DNA from: Methanogenium sp.
Lineage (GTDB): Archaea; Halobacteriota; Methanomicrobia; Methanomicrobiales; Methanomicrobiaceae
Assembly: GCA_030595665.1 (NCBI GenBank)
Contig: JAUVCV010000008.1
Coordinates: 1-64,000 of the forward strand
DNA length: 64,000 nucleotides
Direction: 5' to 3'
A program made the position numbers and the translations under genes. The notes below the pieces were generated by a model. It saw only the letters and a list, made by a program, of their open reading frames with translations, was not told where the DNA came from and did not search any database. The number at the start of each line of letters is the position of its first letter. Positions within the stretch are counted from its first letter, which is position 1. Below, in pieces: positions 17,803-27,220 of the stretch.

Positions 17803-18888
17803 TCAGTGCGTATGCCGATGATGCAGATCCGGCCGATGTGCATGCTCATGCTCCAGCGGTTTGTGCCAGTGCGGGTGAGAATGATACCCGTCCTTATCCA
17901 CCGGCGGGGTCTCGGGCCCGTGGATATGCTCGTCATGGTGGAGATCGTCATGTGAATGCCGGTGGGAATGGCGCAGAGCATCATGTGTGTGGCGATGGGA
18001 GTGCTTCTCAGATATAAGGAGCCAGGTGCCCATTCCCATAAAAAAGAATGCGATGATAAACCCTGCATCCGGGAGTTCATGGAATATCAAAAGGGAGACA
18101 ATGACCCCGAATATCGGGTTTGTGGAGAAGAGTGCTCCGGCCCGGGCTGCCCCCAAAACCCGGAGAGACTTGAGGAAACATATAGTCATAATCCCGCCGA
18201 AACCGAGAATGCCCACAGCCATCCCTGCGAGAATGAGGGGCAGTTCGGGATAGGGCTGCCCGAGGATGAGTGCAATAGCTGTGAGGGTAATTCCCCCGGA
18301 GAGGCCCTTGACAGAGACCAGTTGTATTGGGTCTTTGCCTGAAACATGGCGGGAGATATTGGTGTCAGCACCCCAGAAAAAGCAGGCGAGGATGATACCA
18401 AGTGCACCAAGGGAAAACCCGAACGGGCTTGCTGGATCCCATGTAAGAACCACACAGGAGACAGTGATACAGGCGAGGGCCATCCATATCCGGCGGCCCA
18501 CCGGTTCATGAAAGATGAGGGCGGCTACAAGTGTCGTTGCAACAGCTTCAAATCCCAGGAGTACTGCCGCAGTTGCAGCGGAGGTATACTGCAGAGAGAC
18601 CATCAGGACGATGGTGGCAAGGATGGAACCGAAGAGGGCAGACCCCGCCATCCACGGCAGGTCACGCCGTTCGACCGGAGCCTCGCGGGTATGACTTGTG
18701 GTAAAAAATGTACGCCGCACAATCCAGAATCCGGCGAAAAAAAGGCCGCTTCCCATATATAACAAAGAAGCAAGAGTGACAGGTGCAACACTGGTGAGGA
18801 GCAGTTTGGCGAGAGGTGCAGTGGATCCGAAAAAAAAAGCGGCTGCAAGAATATACAGCACGCCCCGGGTGCTTTCACTCGCCTTCAT
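17803..18888 (-). CDS. DMT/EamA-family permease with histidine-rich C-terminal tail
   Basis: 361 residues from Met at 18888 (MKASESTRG); a longer reading from 19017 exists but adds a hydrophilic extension unlike the family. Two EamA repeats give ten membrane segments up to about residue 290. The last 65 or so residues are dominated by His (SHRHTH, RHSHRHSH, HHDEHIHG, HSHPHWHKP, HHRHTH), a pattern typical of metal-binding tails of Zn/Ni/Co transport proteins. EamA proteins export metabolites; the tail suggests a metal link. Convergent with the helicase gene. The substrate is uncertain. Confidence 0.88.
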   Translation of the reverse strand: MKASESTRGVLYILAAAFFFGSTAPLAKLLLTSVAPVTLASLLYMGSGLFFAGFWIVRRTFFTTSHTREAPVERRDLPWMAGSALFGSILATIVLMVSLQYTSAATAAVLLGFEAVATTLVAALIFHEPVGRRIWMALACITVSCVVLTWDPASPFGFSLGALGIILACFFWGADTNISRHVSGKDPIQLVSVKGLSGGITLTAIALILGQPYPELPLILAGMAVGILGFGGIMTICFLKSLRVLGAARAGALFSTNPIFGVIVSLLIFHELPDAGFIIAFFFMGMGTWLLISEKHSHRHTHDALRHSHRHSHDDLHHDEHIHGPETPPVDKDGYHSHPHWHKPLEHEHAHRPDLHHRHTH

Positions 18889-19142
18889 ACCAGTAGATCG
18901 TTGTACCTGCTGCACGAAAAATACCGGTGCACAGGACGTATCCGGCAGATGGAGGGTGGAAATGGGATGCAGTGGTTTATTATCAGAGGGTCCTCTCATC
19001 CGCGCATGAATATGCATGGCATTACCTGCCCATCATTTTGCAGTCATATATATACCTGATTCTTATTCCTGCAATATATTATATTGGTGTTTATCTCACT
19101 GTATGGATAGGCATATAATGTCCCCAGAACAGATTTCACTGT

Positions 19143-21800
19143 ATGGAACTATCTCAGGTCTTAGATTCCCCCATCTCGGTTCTCTATGTAGAGGATGAAC
19201 CGGCACTACTGGAGATAGGGATGATATACCTGGAACGGGAGGATGGCATCTGTGTTACGACAGTGGATACACCGGAAAGCGCTATTCGGTTGCTTGTGAG
19301 GGGTGAATTTGATGCCATCGTCTCTGATTATCAGATGCCGGGAATGGATGGTATTTTATTCCTCAAGTACATCCGCAGAACATATGGGGATCTGCCTTTC
19401 TTACTCTTAACCGGGAAGGGGCGTGAGGAGATTGTCATTGAGGCGCTCAACAATGGCGTCGACTACTATGTGCAAAAGTCAGGCGTTCCTGAACTGCAGT
19501 TTGCCGATCTGGTGCACAAGATCCGCCTCGCCGTCTCGCGCTGTCGTACAGAGAAAGTTCTGCGCAGCACCTATGATAAACTTCAGTCCTCCTCTGAACA
19601 ACTGGCGGTTTATTCTGAGGAACTGAACATCCGGGAAGATAAAATTTATGAAATGGAGTTGGCCCTCCAGGAGTCTGAACGGATATATGAGGGAATATTT
19701 GCATACACCGGGTCTGCGACGATAATTATCGAGGAGGATATGACAATATCTCTTGCAAATCCTGCGTTTGCGGAGCTTTCCGGATTTACCCGCGAGGAGC
19801 TTGAGGGCTGCATGCAATGGAATTCCTTTGTCCACCCGGATGATCTCGCCCGCCTGCAGAAGTATCACTGGTCACGCAGACTCTCTCCGGGGAGTGCCCC
19901 GGAACACTATGAATTCCGGTTGGTTGACCGGTTGGGAAATGTGCGTTCAATTTACATGACGATTGGTCTCATTCCGGGAACCTGCCGTTCGGTTGCCTCA
20001 CACACTGACATCACCGAAATGAAAAAGATCCGTGACCGTCTGACACTCATCGGCAATATTCTGGATGATTCCCTGAATGAGATCTATATTTTTGATGCCA
20101 CTACCCTCCGGTTTACGCAGGTGAACCGTGGCGGCAGGGAAAATCTGGGGTATTCAACAGAGGAATTCATGTCACTCACCCCGGTTGACCTGAAACCAAA
20201 GTGTACTGAGGAATCCTTCAGGGCACTGGTTGCACCCCTCATTTCCGGGGAGAAGGATATTGTTAGCTTCACAACGATACACCGCCGCAAAGATGGCACA
20301 GAGTATCCGGTTGAGGTGCACGTTCACCTTTCCCATGTGGTTTCACATCCGGTCTTTGTTGCAATTATCATCGATATCACCATCCGGCAGGAGGCAGAAG
20401 AGGAGACCCGGATCCTTCGGCACATGGTAGATGGTGCCCCTTCTGCGATTACCATCCATGACTATGACGGCCGGTTCATTTATGCAAACAAGAGCACGCT
20501 TGAAATGTATGGGTACACCCGTGATGAGTTTATTTCCCTCCGACTGCAGGACATAGTTCTGCCTGTTTCTCCAACCTGGGTTGAAGATCAATTTCAGGAA
20601 GTGAAAAAAGAGGGGTATGCCAAATTTGAAGCAGAACGAATCCACAAAGATAGAACTGTCTTCCCGGTCTTTGTGCATCTCTCACAGGCAAAATGGGGAG
20701 ACAGAGCAGTGATTCTGAGTATCGCAGAAGACATAACCGAATGGAAAGAGATAGAAGATGCTCTCATGGAGAGCAAAAAACAGCTTAAATTTGCCCTTGA
20801 TGCCTCAAAAGATGGAATTTGGGACTGGGACATTGTCCGTGAAAAGGCATACTTCAACCCGCAGTACCTGAGGATGCTTGGCTATGAACCTGATGAGTTT
20901 GCGGTAACCTATGATGCATGGTGGGAGTATGTTCACCCGGATGACCGTGGTGATGCAAAATCCGCCGTTGAAGAGAGTATTGCAAAACAGGGAGACTTTT
21001 CCCGGGAATTCCGGATGCGCAAAAAAGACCGTCAGTACCTCTGGATTCTCTCTCGTGGTAGGGTGATGGAAACTGACAGTGATGGGCGGCCGCTACGGAT
21101 GGTGGGCACGCATACGGATATCAGTGAACGAAAACAGATCGAAGAATCCCTGCGCCAGGCAAACCGAAAACTTCAGCTCTTGTCAGGAATAACCCGCCAT
21201 GATATTCTTAACCAGGTGATGGCCCTGGATGGGTATCTCTCAATTGTTAAAGAGATTAATTCTGATCCTGATCCCTCTCTTCACCTGCAGGAGATGGAGA
21301 AGGCGGTACACTCAATTGAGCGAACAATCGAATTTACCCGTGAGTATGAGCGAATAGGAAAAGATGAACCGGCATGGATTACTCTTCAGGATGTTTTCAG
21401 AGAGATCAGTATAGATCAGGATATGATCGTCACGTCGTCCTGTGAAAAAGTAGAGGTATTCGCTGACACCCTGTTTGGAACGGTTTTCTCCAACCTGATG
21501 GACAACAGCCTCCGTCATGGTAATAGCACTGCCCCCTTGGTATCTATCTCCTGCTCTTATGAAGAGGCAGGGGTGCTCATCATTGCATGGGAAGACGATG
21601 GGCCCGGGGTTCCGGATTCACTGGAAGAGAGTATTTTTGGGCGGGGATATGGGAAAAATACGGGTCTGGGGCTCTTTTTTGTACGGGAAATTCTTTCGAT
21701 AACCAGCATTATGATCTGCGAATGCGGGACAGAAGGTGAGGGTGCCCGGTTTGAACTATCTGTACCTCCCGGTGGGTGGCGTACAGCGGGAGATCCCTGA
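19143..21800 (+). CDS. Receiver-PAS hybrid sensor histidine kinase
   Basis: 885 residues without membrane segments. An N-terminal receiver domain (1-125: VLYVEDEP, phospho-Asp in IVSDYQMPGMDG, Lys near VQKSG) is followed by a coiled linker (140-180), four PAS domains (about 185-295, 298-415, 420-540, 548-675), an archaeal-type dimerisation helix LSGITRHDILNQVMALDGYL with the candidate phospho-His, and HATPase_c (NLMDNSLRHGN, DDGPGVP, GYGKNTGLGLFF). Receiver-first order is common in methanogen kinases and means the protein receives as well as sends phosphate. The upstream region has TATA-like ATATATTATATTGG near 19075. Confidence 0.92.
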   Translation: MELSQVLDSPISVLYVEDEPALLEIGMIYLEREDGICVTTVDTPESAIRLLVRGEFDAIVSDYQMPGMDGILFLKYIRRTYGDLPFLLLTGKGREEIVIEALNNGVDYYVQKSGVPELQFADLVHKIRLAVSRCRTEKVLRSTYDKLQSSSEQLAVYSEELNIREDKIYEMELALQESERIYEGIFAYTGSATIIIEEDMTISLANPAFAELSGFTREELEGCMQWNSFVHPDDLARLQKYHWSRRLSPGSAPEHYEFRLVDRLGNVRSIYMTIGLIPGTCRSVASHTDITEMKKIRDRLTLIGNILDDSLNEIYIFDATTLRFTQVNRGGRENLGYSTEEFMSLTPVDLKPKCTEESFRALVAPLISGEKDIVSFTTIHRRKDGTEYPVEVHVHLSHVVSHPVFVAIIIDITIRQEAEEETRILRHMVDGAPSAITIHDYDGRFIYANKSTLEMYGYTRDEFISLRLQDIVLPVSPTWVEDQFQEVKKEGYAKFEAERIHKDRTVFPVFVHLSQAKWGDRAVILSIAEDITEWKEIEDALMESKKQLKFALDASKDGIWDWDIVREKAYFNPQYLRMLGYEPDEFAVTYDAWWEYVHPDDRGDAKSAVEESIAKQGDFSREFRMRKKDRQYLWILSRGRVMETDSDGRPLRMVGTHTDISERKQIEESLRQANRKLQLLSGITRHDILNQVMALDGYLSIVKEINSDPDPSLHLQEMEKAVHSIERTIEFTREYERIGKDEPAWITLQDVFREISIDQDMIVTSSCEKVEVFADTLFGTVFSNLMDNSLRHGNSTAPLVSISCSYEEAGVLIIAWEDDGPGVPDSLEESIFGRGYGKNTGLGLFFVREILSITSIMICECGTEGEGARFELSVPPGGWRTAGDP

Positions 21801-22080
21801 CAAAAGATCAAATGATGTTTGACTTCTGGTTATTCCTCACTATGGACGTTTCAAAAGGCACTAAAACACATCAAAAATCCAGTCCCCTCATTATTTTTTA
21901 GATTTATATCTGGGAATTCTTATGATGGCGAGAATCTTTGCCATCAAAAAGAGTCCATATCCACTATTTGACCCATACTCTTGTTGGAATATCTTCTCCT
22001 TTTTTATTGAGGGAACTCCCTCCCCGTTATTGGTTGCCATAATACGCGTGCCTATTTTGCCTTACCTTTGAATTTGGGTT

Positions 22081-22758
22081 TTATGGGATTGTGCCGCGTT
22101 GTACGCTTTCTAATGGGATGGCCCCCCGGTGAACTGCGGTTGCAACCAGTGCCCCGTCATACCCTTCTTCAGCCACCTGGTCAAGGTCTGCAACAGACGC
22201 CAGCCCTCCACCATAAAAGAGGGTTCCTTCGTACGCCGAACGCATCTCAGCAAGATAGTCGGGCAGTCCCCGTTCTGTTCCCACCGAGCCGAGGTTGATA
22301 ACAATGCAGACATCATAATCCCAGGCGTTTGCGTTTTTCAGGAATGTCGCCGGTGCCTCACCGGTTGGGTAGATACGGTCAGCCTTCAGGTCTACTGTGA
22401 GGGCCCCCCCGTGATATGCTGCGAGTTTGTTTCCGCCGGTTTCTGTGGAGATGACTGGAAATATGCCGGCCTGCCGGTCTTCTTCACTCACCGTATACGC
22501 ACGGTGCCCGCGGTTGACATAGCTTTTTTTGAGGATATGACAGCAGGCCCGGACGCCCTCTTCATTGTCGTGGCCGGTCTGTTCAACCCCGTCCAGGTCG
22601 GCCACATACCCATAGACAGGTTTCATCGCTGTGGTATATGCAGCGGGTGTGGCATCCGGGACCAGTCCCCAGTCAAGAGGCCGGTAGCTCTCCCGGTTAC
22701 CGGACTGTCCCTGGACGACAAATCCTCCCATGATATCGATTGCAAGCAGAATGTCCAT
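22081..22758 (-). CDS. HisA/HisF-related TIM-barrel protein
   Basis: 225 residues starting at Met 22758 (MDILLAIDIMGG), which matches the family N-terminus; a 27-residue upstream extension in frame looks spurious. The opening D.MGG.VV.G.SG..E.Y.P, YVADLDGVEQTG and the late FYGGGLASVADL are HisA-like. It differs from true HisA in length and in the middle region, as in the archaeal HisA/HisF-like family of unsettled function found in methanogens. Monocistronic on the minus strand. I assign the fold with confidence, not the reaction. Confidence 0.85.
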   Translation of the reverse strand: MDILLAIDIMGGFVVQGQSGNRESYRPLDWGLVPDATPAAYTTAMKPVYGYVADLDGVEQTGHDNEEGVRACCHILKKSYVNRGHRAYTVSEEDRQAGIFPVISTETGGNKLAAYHGGALTVDLKADRIYPTGEAPATFLKNANAWDYDVCIVINLGSVGTERGLPDYLAEMRSAYEGTLFYGGGLASVADLDQVAEEGYDGALVATAVHRGAIPLESVQRGTIP

Positions 22759-23023
22759 AGAAATTCTGTTTAAAAAAGGTGCCCGTGGGGCAAAAAACTG
22801 TGCCTGTTCCGAATGAATAGTGTGGTCTTGGTGTGGCACCCTCCCTGTTCTTCAGTTCCGTTTCGTGCAGAGTAGGGATAGAATGACGGTTAAGTATACT
22901 ATATTAAATTAACTGGATGTGGTTATACCTCCTAAAAACTATCTTTGAATTTCAAAATAACGTCAAAATGGAAATAGAAACCAGAAGGGTTATCTATTTA
23001 TTTTTAATAGTTACAGATAAGGG

Positions 23024-25210
23024 GTGGCGGACAGCCTGAAGAGTCAGCATTCATTATCCAGAATAGTTTCACTGACCATTATCATAGTGCTGGCTGTTTC
23101 AATTGCTATTTCCTGTATATTTTCCTATACCGCTGCCATTGAGAATATTGAAGATGCGTTTTATGAGAGCCAGCAGGCGGCTGAAAAACAGATCACCACA
23201 TCTTCAAACCTGATTGACCGGGGCAAACGAATCTATGGGGCAACCTTCAACAACCGGCTGGAAAATGGCTTGGATCAGTTTCATGCCGCATATGTGACAT
23301 CCGGAGGAGATCCGGCCGTAATCGATCTGTCCGTCCTGAAAGATGAGATGGAACAGTATACCGCAGCAGAGGTGGATCTTTATATCATCAATGCGAGCGG
23401 TGTGATTGAGTATGCCACCTATAAGCCGGACATAGGCATTGATTTCAGCATATATCCGGAATATTTCGAGGAATTCACAAAAATACGTCAGGGAGACGCA
23501 TTCGTGCCGGACCGCAGTGGGAATGGGGTGGACCATACCGAAGCACTGCGGAAGTTTGGCTACCTACCGACTCATGACCACCAGTATCTCCTTGAGATGA
23601 GCCTGAACATGGAGACTCTGCCGGATGAGCAGCGTATCTTCACCTACGGTGAGATCATCCCCTCTGTCACTGACAGCCACCCGGTGGTGACCAGCATCCA
23701 TTTTTACACTTCTTCCTTCACCCCATTCGCTGTGAACACTGGAGTCGGAAAGAAAAAACCGGATGATGCAAAAATCACCATTCTGCGTCAGGTACAGGAA
23801 ACAGGTGAATCGATTGTGGTTTCTGACCCCGAGAACCAGAGCGAAACACGCTATATCATTGTTGATATTGATGATACTACCTCACCCATCAATTCGCTCC
23901 TGGACTTCTATGCAGATGTTACCTACAGCACAGAGGCATGTGATGCAGCGGCTTTTCAGGCGCTCGTCACGTACGGCATTATTATGCTGCTCGGGCTTGG
24001 GATTGCTGCCCTCTCGGGCATTTTTATCTCCCGTCATGTTGCCCGGCCGGTTACGAATATTGTCGACGACATCGATATCATCGCCTCCGGGGATCTCGAC
24101 CATGTGATACGACCGGCGCGAATTCCTGAATTCTCCCGGATTGCCGACAGCACCACCATTCTTGTCACAGAGCTGAAAGGGAAGATCAACGAAATTAACC
24201 GGAAAAACCGGGAACTAGTTGTATCTGAGGAAGAGAAGACCCTGATTTTAAATGCGGTCACAGAATCGGTATTCTTCCTTGACACTGACTATCATATTAT
24301 CTGGGCGAATGCCACGGGCAGGCGGAACACGTCTGTAACAGAAGACTGTCCTGAGGGATGCGCCTGTTATGGAGTGGTTCAAGGCGAGCCGCATGTTTGT
24401 GGTGGTTGTCCGATACCGGAGGCTCTGGAACGGCACCACCCTGTGCATGGGACGGTTGAGACAGCTGATGGTCGAATCACCGAGGTGACTGCGAGTCCGG
24501 TAATGGATGAGAACAATGTTCCCACCGGCATTGTGGTGACTGCTCTTGACGTGACCGATCGTGAAGTGGCAGCAGCCGCCCTGCGGACCAGTGAACGGCA
24601 GTACAGGGATCTCTTCACCTGTATGAATTCTGGGTTTGCCCTGATTCGCAGGGATGAGAATGGCGACATCCGGTTCCTCACGGTTAACCCGGCTTTTGCA
24701 AAGATAACAGAGATCTACCCGGAGGATGTGGCCAATATGCCGGTTGACGCCGTTTTCCCCGGACAGGGGCAGACTGCACAGGAGATCCTCCGGCGGGTCC
24801 ACGAGAACCGTGCCGACGAACCCCTGGAGTTCCACTTGGATAAATTGGATAAAGACCTGCGTATCATTGCTTTTCCCACTGCAAAGGAGAATGAGGCGGG
24901 TGTTCTCCTGGAGGATGTAACCACCATGGTTGAACTCAGGAAACAGCAGCGCGAGACGCTTGGACAGATTGAACGGAATCTAGAACACTTCGCCATTCTC
25001 AATGATGAGATCAGAAACCCCCTGATGGTGATCCTCGGATATACGGAACTTGACGAGGGCATCTATGCTGACAGGATCTATCAACAGATTGCCACCATCA
25101 ACGAACTGGTGCAACGGCTGGATCAGCGCTGGCTGGAGTCGGAGAAGGTCCGCGAATTCCTACGCAAACACCATGACTGGGATCCAAAAGAACCTGGTGA
25201 GAAGTTCTGA
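23024..25210 (+). CDS. Cache-HAMP-PAS sensor protein with kinase-like H-box but no ATPase domain
   Basis: 728 residues from GTG 23024. TM1 at about 14-36, an extracellular dCache-like sensor (40-300), TM2 at about 308-330, HAMP (332-385), a Cys-rich PAS domain (CPEGCACYGVV...CGGCPI; 405-520), a second PAS (525-640), then a C-terminal ILNDEIRNPLMVILGYTEL helix. That segment resembles a histidine-kinase dimerisation helix, but the protein ends about 80 residues later with LESEKVREFLRKHHDW and has no HATPase_c domain. The ending is intact, so this is an architecture rather than a truncation. It could act as a dimerising sensor partner or decoy. Confidence 0.88.
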   Translation: MADSLKSQHSLSRIVSLTIIIVLAVSIAISCIFSYTAAIENIEDAFYESQQAAEKQITTSSNLIDRGKRIYGATFNNRLENGLDQFHAAYVTSGGDPAVIDLSVLKDEMEQYTAAEVDLYIINASGVIEYATYKPDIGIDFSIYPEYFEEFTKIRQGDAFVPDRSGNGVDHTEALRKFGYLPTHDHQYLLEMSLNMETLPDEQRIFTYGEIIPSVTDSHPVVTSIHFYTSSFTPFAVNTGVGKKKPDDAKITILRQVQETGESIVVSDPENQSETRYIIVDIDDTTSPINSLLDFYADVTYSTEACDAAAFQALVTYGIIMLLGLGIAALSGIFISRHVARPVTNIVDDIDIIASGDLDHVIRPARIPEFSRIADSTTILVTELKGKINEINRKNRELVVSEEEKTLILNAVTESVFFLDTDYHIIWANATGRRNTSVTEDCPEGCACYGVVQGEPHVCGGCPIPEALERHHPVHGTVETADGRITEVTASPVMDENNVPTGIVVTALDVTDREVAAAALRTSERQYRDLFTCMNSGFALIRRDENGDIRFLTVNPAFAKITEIYPEDVANMPVDAVFPGQGQTAQEILRRVHENRADEPLEFHLDKLDKDLRIIAFPTAKENEAGVLLEDVTTMVELRKQQRETLGQIERNLEHFAILNDEIRNPLMVILGYTELDEGIYADRIYQQIATINELVQRLDQRWLESEKVREFLRKHHDWDPKEPGEKF

Positions 25211-25384
25211 TTTTTTTTGTTTTTTGGTCTATTTTTATTGTCCATATTTTCTGAAAGACAGACAGAATGCAGGAGATAATGGACAGGAATAATGGGGGAA
25301 AAAGTGAAAATGTCTCTCTTAACATGAAGATGGGAGTGGATCTTCATTAAACAGAGCTCGATACATTCGTTTCGTGCTCGTTTT

Positions 25385-25792
25385 TTAAAAGAAGGCATCA
25401 GAGTAGGTGCCGACAACTGTTGTCTCCGGGAGTGTTCCGTTCACAAGCAGGGCATACGTCTCTTCTCCCACGGCGAGAGTGGTGGTATCCGTGCGTGTTG
25501 TCTCAACTCCCTTTGCAAGACGCCCGATCGGGAAGATGAGATCTACCTGTTGCCACTCAGGCGCATCGGGGGGTGTCTTTAGGTAGACGGATACGACCGT
25601 ATTGTCGCTTGCGGCTGTTCCAATGTTGGTCACGGTCAGGGTGACTGAGTAGGTGACGGTGAGGTTTTCGGGGTCAGTTTCTGCAACAGAGGTCACCACC
25701 CCGTAGCTAAGAGCCGGGATGCCGGGTTCTCCGAATATGGCAAAGAGAATCAAAAAACTACCGACGATGATAAGGGGGATATACCATTTCAT
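25385..25792 (-). CDS. Secreted or membrane-anchored protein of unknown function
   Basis: 135 residues from Met 25792 (MKWYIPLIIVGSFLILFAIFG), an N-terminal membrane anchor or signal followed by a beta-rich domain with TVTYSVTLTVTNIGTAASDNTVVSVYLK, the look of a CARDB-like or archaeal flagellin-G-type Ig fold facing outward. The longer in-frame start at 25855 adds 21 residues without family support. Convergent with the kinase-like sensor; divergent from the cyclophilin gene. No specific function assigned. Confidence 0.7.
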   Translation of the reverse strand: MKWYIPLIIVGSFLILFAIFGEPGIPALSYGVVTSVAETDPENLTVTYSVTLTVTNIGTAASDNTVVSVYLKTPPDAPEWQQVDLIFPIGRLAKGVETTRTDTTTLAVGEETYALLVNGTLPETTVVGTYSDAFF

Positions 25793-25938
25793 CTGGCGAT
25801 AGATTAGGGAGTAGATGGATATCTCTGTTGCGGCACAGGACAACCCGAAACCCATGATTATTTATCTGCAGGGATGTAAAAAGATTGAGAATACAGGTGC
25901 GGAATATGTACCTGCATATCAGAAAGGAGTAATCCCCG

Positions 25939-26418
25939 ATGCCAACCAAAGTAAAATTAGAAACCACCAAGGGCGATATTATCATCGAACTCTATGATGA
26001 TATGCCAATCACTGCAGGGAATTTTAAAAAACTCGTTGAGGACAAATTCTATGATGGAATCATCTTTCACCGTGTGATCCGCAATTTCATGGTTCAGGGT
26101 GGCTGCCCCAAGGGCACCGGCACTGGTGGACCTGGCTATACCATCAAAGATGAGTTTGTCAAGGGACACTCAAACAGCCGTGGCACCCTCTCGATGGCAA
26201 ATACCGGTCAGCCAAACACCGGCGGTTCACAGTTTTTCATTAACCTGGTGAACAACACGTTCCTGGACTTTGATGACCACCAATCGCCATCAAAACACCC
26301 TGTCTTTGGTGAAGTGGCGGAGGGTATGGACGTCGTCGATGCTATTGCTTTCTCAAAAATCGACAGGAGCGACCGCCCGAAAGAGGATGTTGTCATCACA
26401 AAGGCAACAGTTATCTAA
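25939..26418 (+). CDS. Peptidyl-prolyl cis-trans isomerase, cyclophilin type
   Basis: 159 residues, a compact single-domain cytoplasmic cyclophilin. Family marks: FHRVIRNFMVQGGCPKGTGTGGPGY contains the catalytic Arg and Phe/Met/Gln, followed by RGTLSMANTG and GSQFFIN. AAAGGAGT at 25921-25928 is a good ribosome site for ATG 25939. It accelerates proline isomerisation during protein folding. Monocistronic, with a T-tract (TCTTTTTTTATT at 26423) just after the stop that may end transcription. Confidence 0.95.
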   Translation: MPTKVKLETTKGDIIIELYDDMPITAGNFKKLVEDKFYDGIIFHRVIRNFMVQGGCPKGTGTGGPGYTIKDEFVKGHSNSRGTLSMANTGQPNTGGSQFFINLVNNTFLDFDDHQSPSKHPVFGEVAEGMDVVDAIAFSKIDRSDRPKEDVVITKATVI

Positions 26419-26429
26419 AATATCTTTTT

Positions 26430-27220
26430 TTATTCATTTTGTCTTCTGAGTCCATATGCGAAAGCAAGTGCACTGATTCCTGCTGCAGCGAGTGCTGTCG
26501 CCATACCGGCGGGTGATGTGGTTGGTTCCTGTGGAATGGTGAGAGTCGCGACTTCCTCTGGTGAAGTGTTTGTCATTGGGGTGAGATCAGGCGGGGTGGT
26601 GGTGGTGGTGGCAGACACTGGTGTCCTTCCGGAGGAGCAGCAATGATAAATGTCTGCATCAGCACCGCTGAAGAGCCGTACGGGTACTCTCCTGATTTCG
26701 GGAGCTGAATTTTATAAATTAAGTGTAAAACCCCTTGGTCTTTAGCCAAGGGGATGTAAGCGTAGTTACCGATAGAGTTAAATCATTAAACACTGGCACG
26801 GTATTACCCAATTGCGATAACCAAGCAATTGTTTCACCCTTGGGACGAGGGGTAGGGCCTGTGGACTGATGAACATTAGTTTGGGGTATGAAGCAGGAAG
26901 CCACTAAGTCTTTAGCTTAGGGGTAGTTCACACGTTGCGGGAGAGAATCCGGTGGTGTCGATGACAATTCCCCAGTTACCTCCCTTTGTTACCGTAAATG
27001 GGTAACGGCCCGCCTCTTTTGGAAGGAAATTTTGAACCCGACGGTAAATCACCGCTTCGTCTTTCTATCCGGCCGGAATAATACTTGTGCCGGTGACAGT
27101 CACACTCTCCCCTGCCATTGCCTCCTCAGGATTTATGGTAAATGCTATGGTATATCCGGCGGCAGTTCCCGTGAGGAGGACGCAGCAGGCAACAAAGATG
27201 CATATCTGCAGGATTTTCAT
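26430..27220 (-). pseudogene. Broken secreted-protein gene, paralogue of the upstream gene, split by an IS605-type insert
   Basis: From ATG 27220 the minus strand reads a signal peptide (MKILQICIFVACCVLLTGTA), then AGYTIAFTINPEEAMAGESV and VTGTSIIPAG, an in-frame stop at 27065-27067, then KDEAVIYRRV...NWGIVIDTTGFSPATCEL up to the insert. Beyond the insert the reading resumes as YKIQLPKSGEYPYGSSAV, matching YKLEIGKNSNYPLGSSSV of the neighbouring paralogue at the expected point. A GGT-repeat (about 26590-26612) then marks a frame change into a Pro/Thr-rich stalk and C-terminal membrane anchor ending RRQNE at 26430. So the gene has a stop, an insertion and a likely frameshift. Its ATG overlaps the stop of the intact upstream paralogue (ATGA), showing a former operon of two duplicates. 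Confidence 0.85.
26716..26931 (+). mobile_element. IS200/IS605-type remnant (both end hairpins, no transposase)
   Basis: About 216 bp with a hairpin at each end: CCCCTTGG-TCTTTAG-CCAAGGGG at 26731-26753 and CCACTAAG-TCTTTAG-CTTAGGGG at 26901-26923 (one A.G mismatch), sharing the same 7-nt loop. The right end finishes GGTAGTTCAC, the typical last bases of IS605-family elements and of the TnpB guide RNA scaffold. No tnpA or tnpB is present, so it is a non-autonomous derivative. It sits exactly inside the pseudogene at 26430-27220. Exact left border uncertain by a few bases. Confidence 0.82.

Noticed and set aside
22129-22773. 214-codon frame opposite the HisA-like gene
   Set aside because: Antisense shadow; the opposite strand has clear HisA-like motifs.
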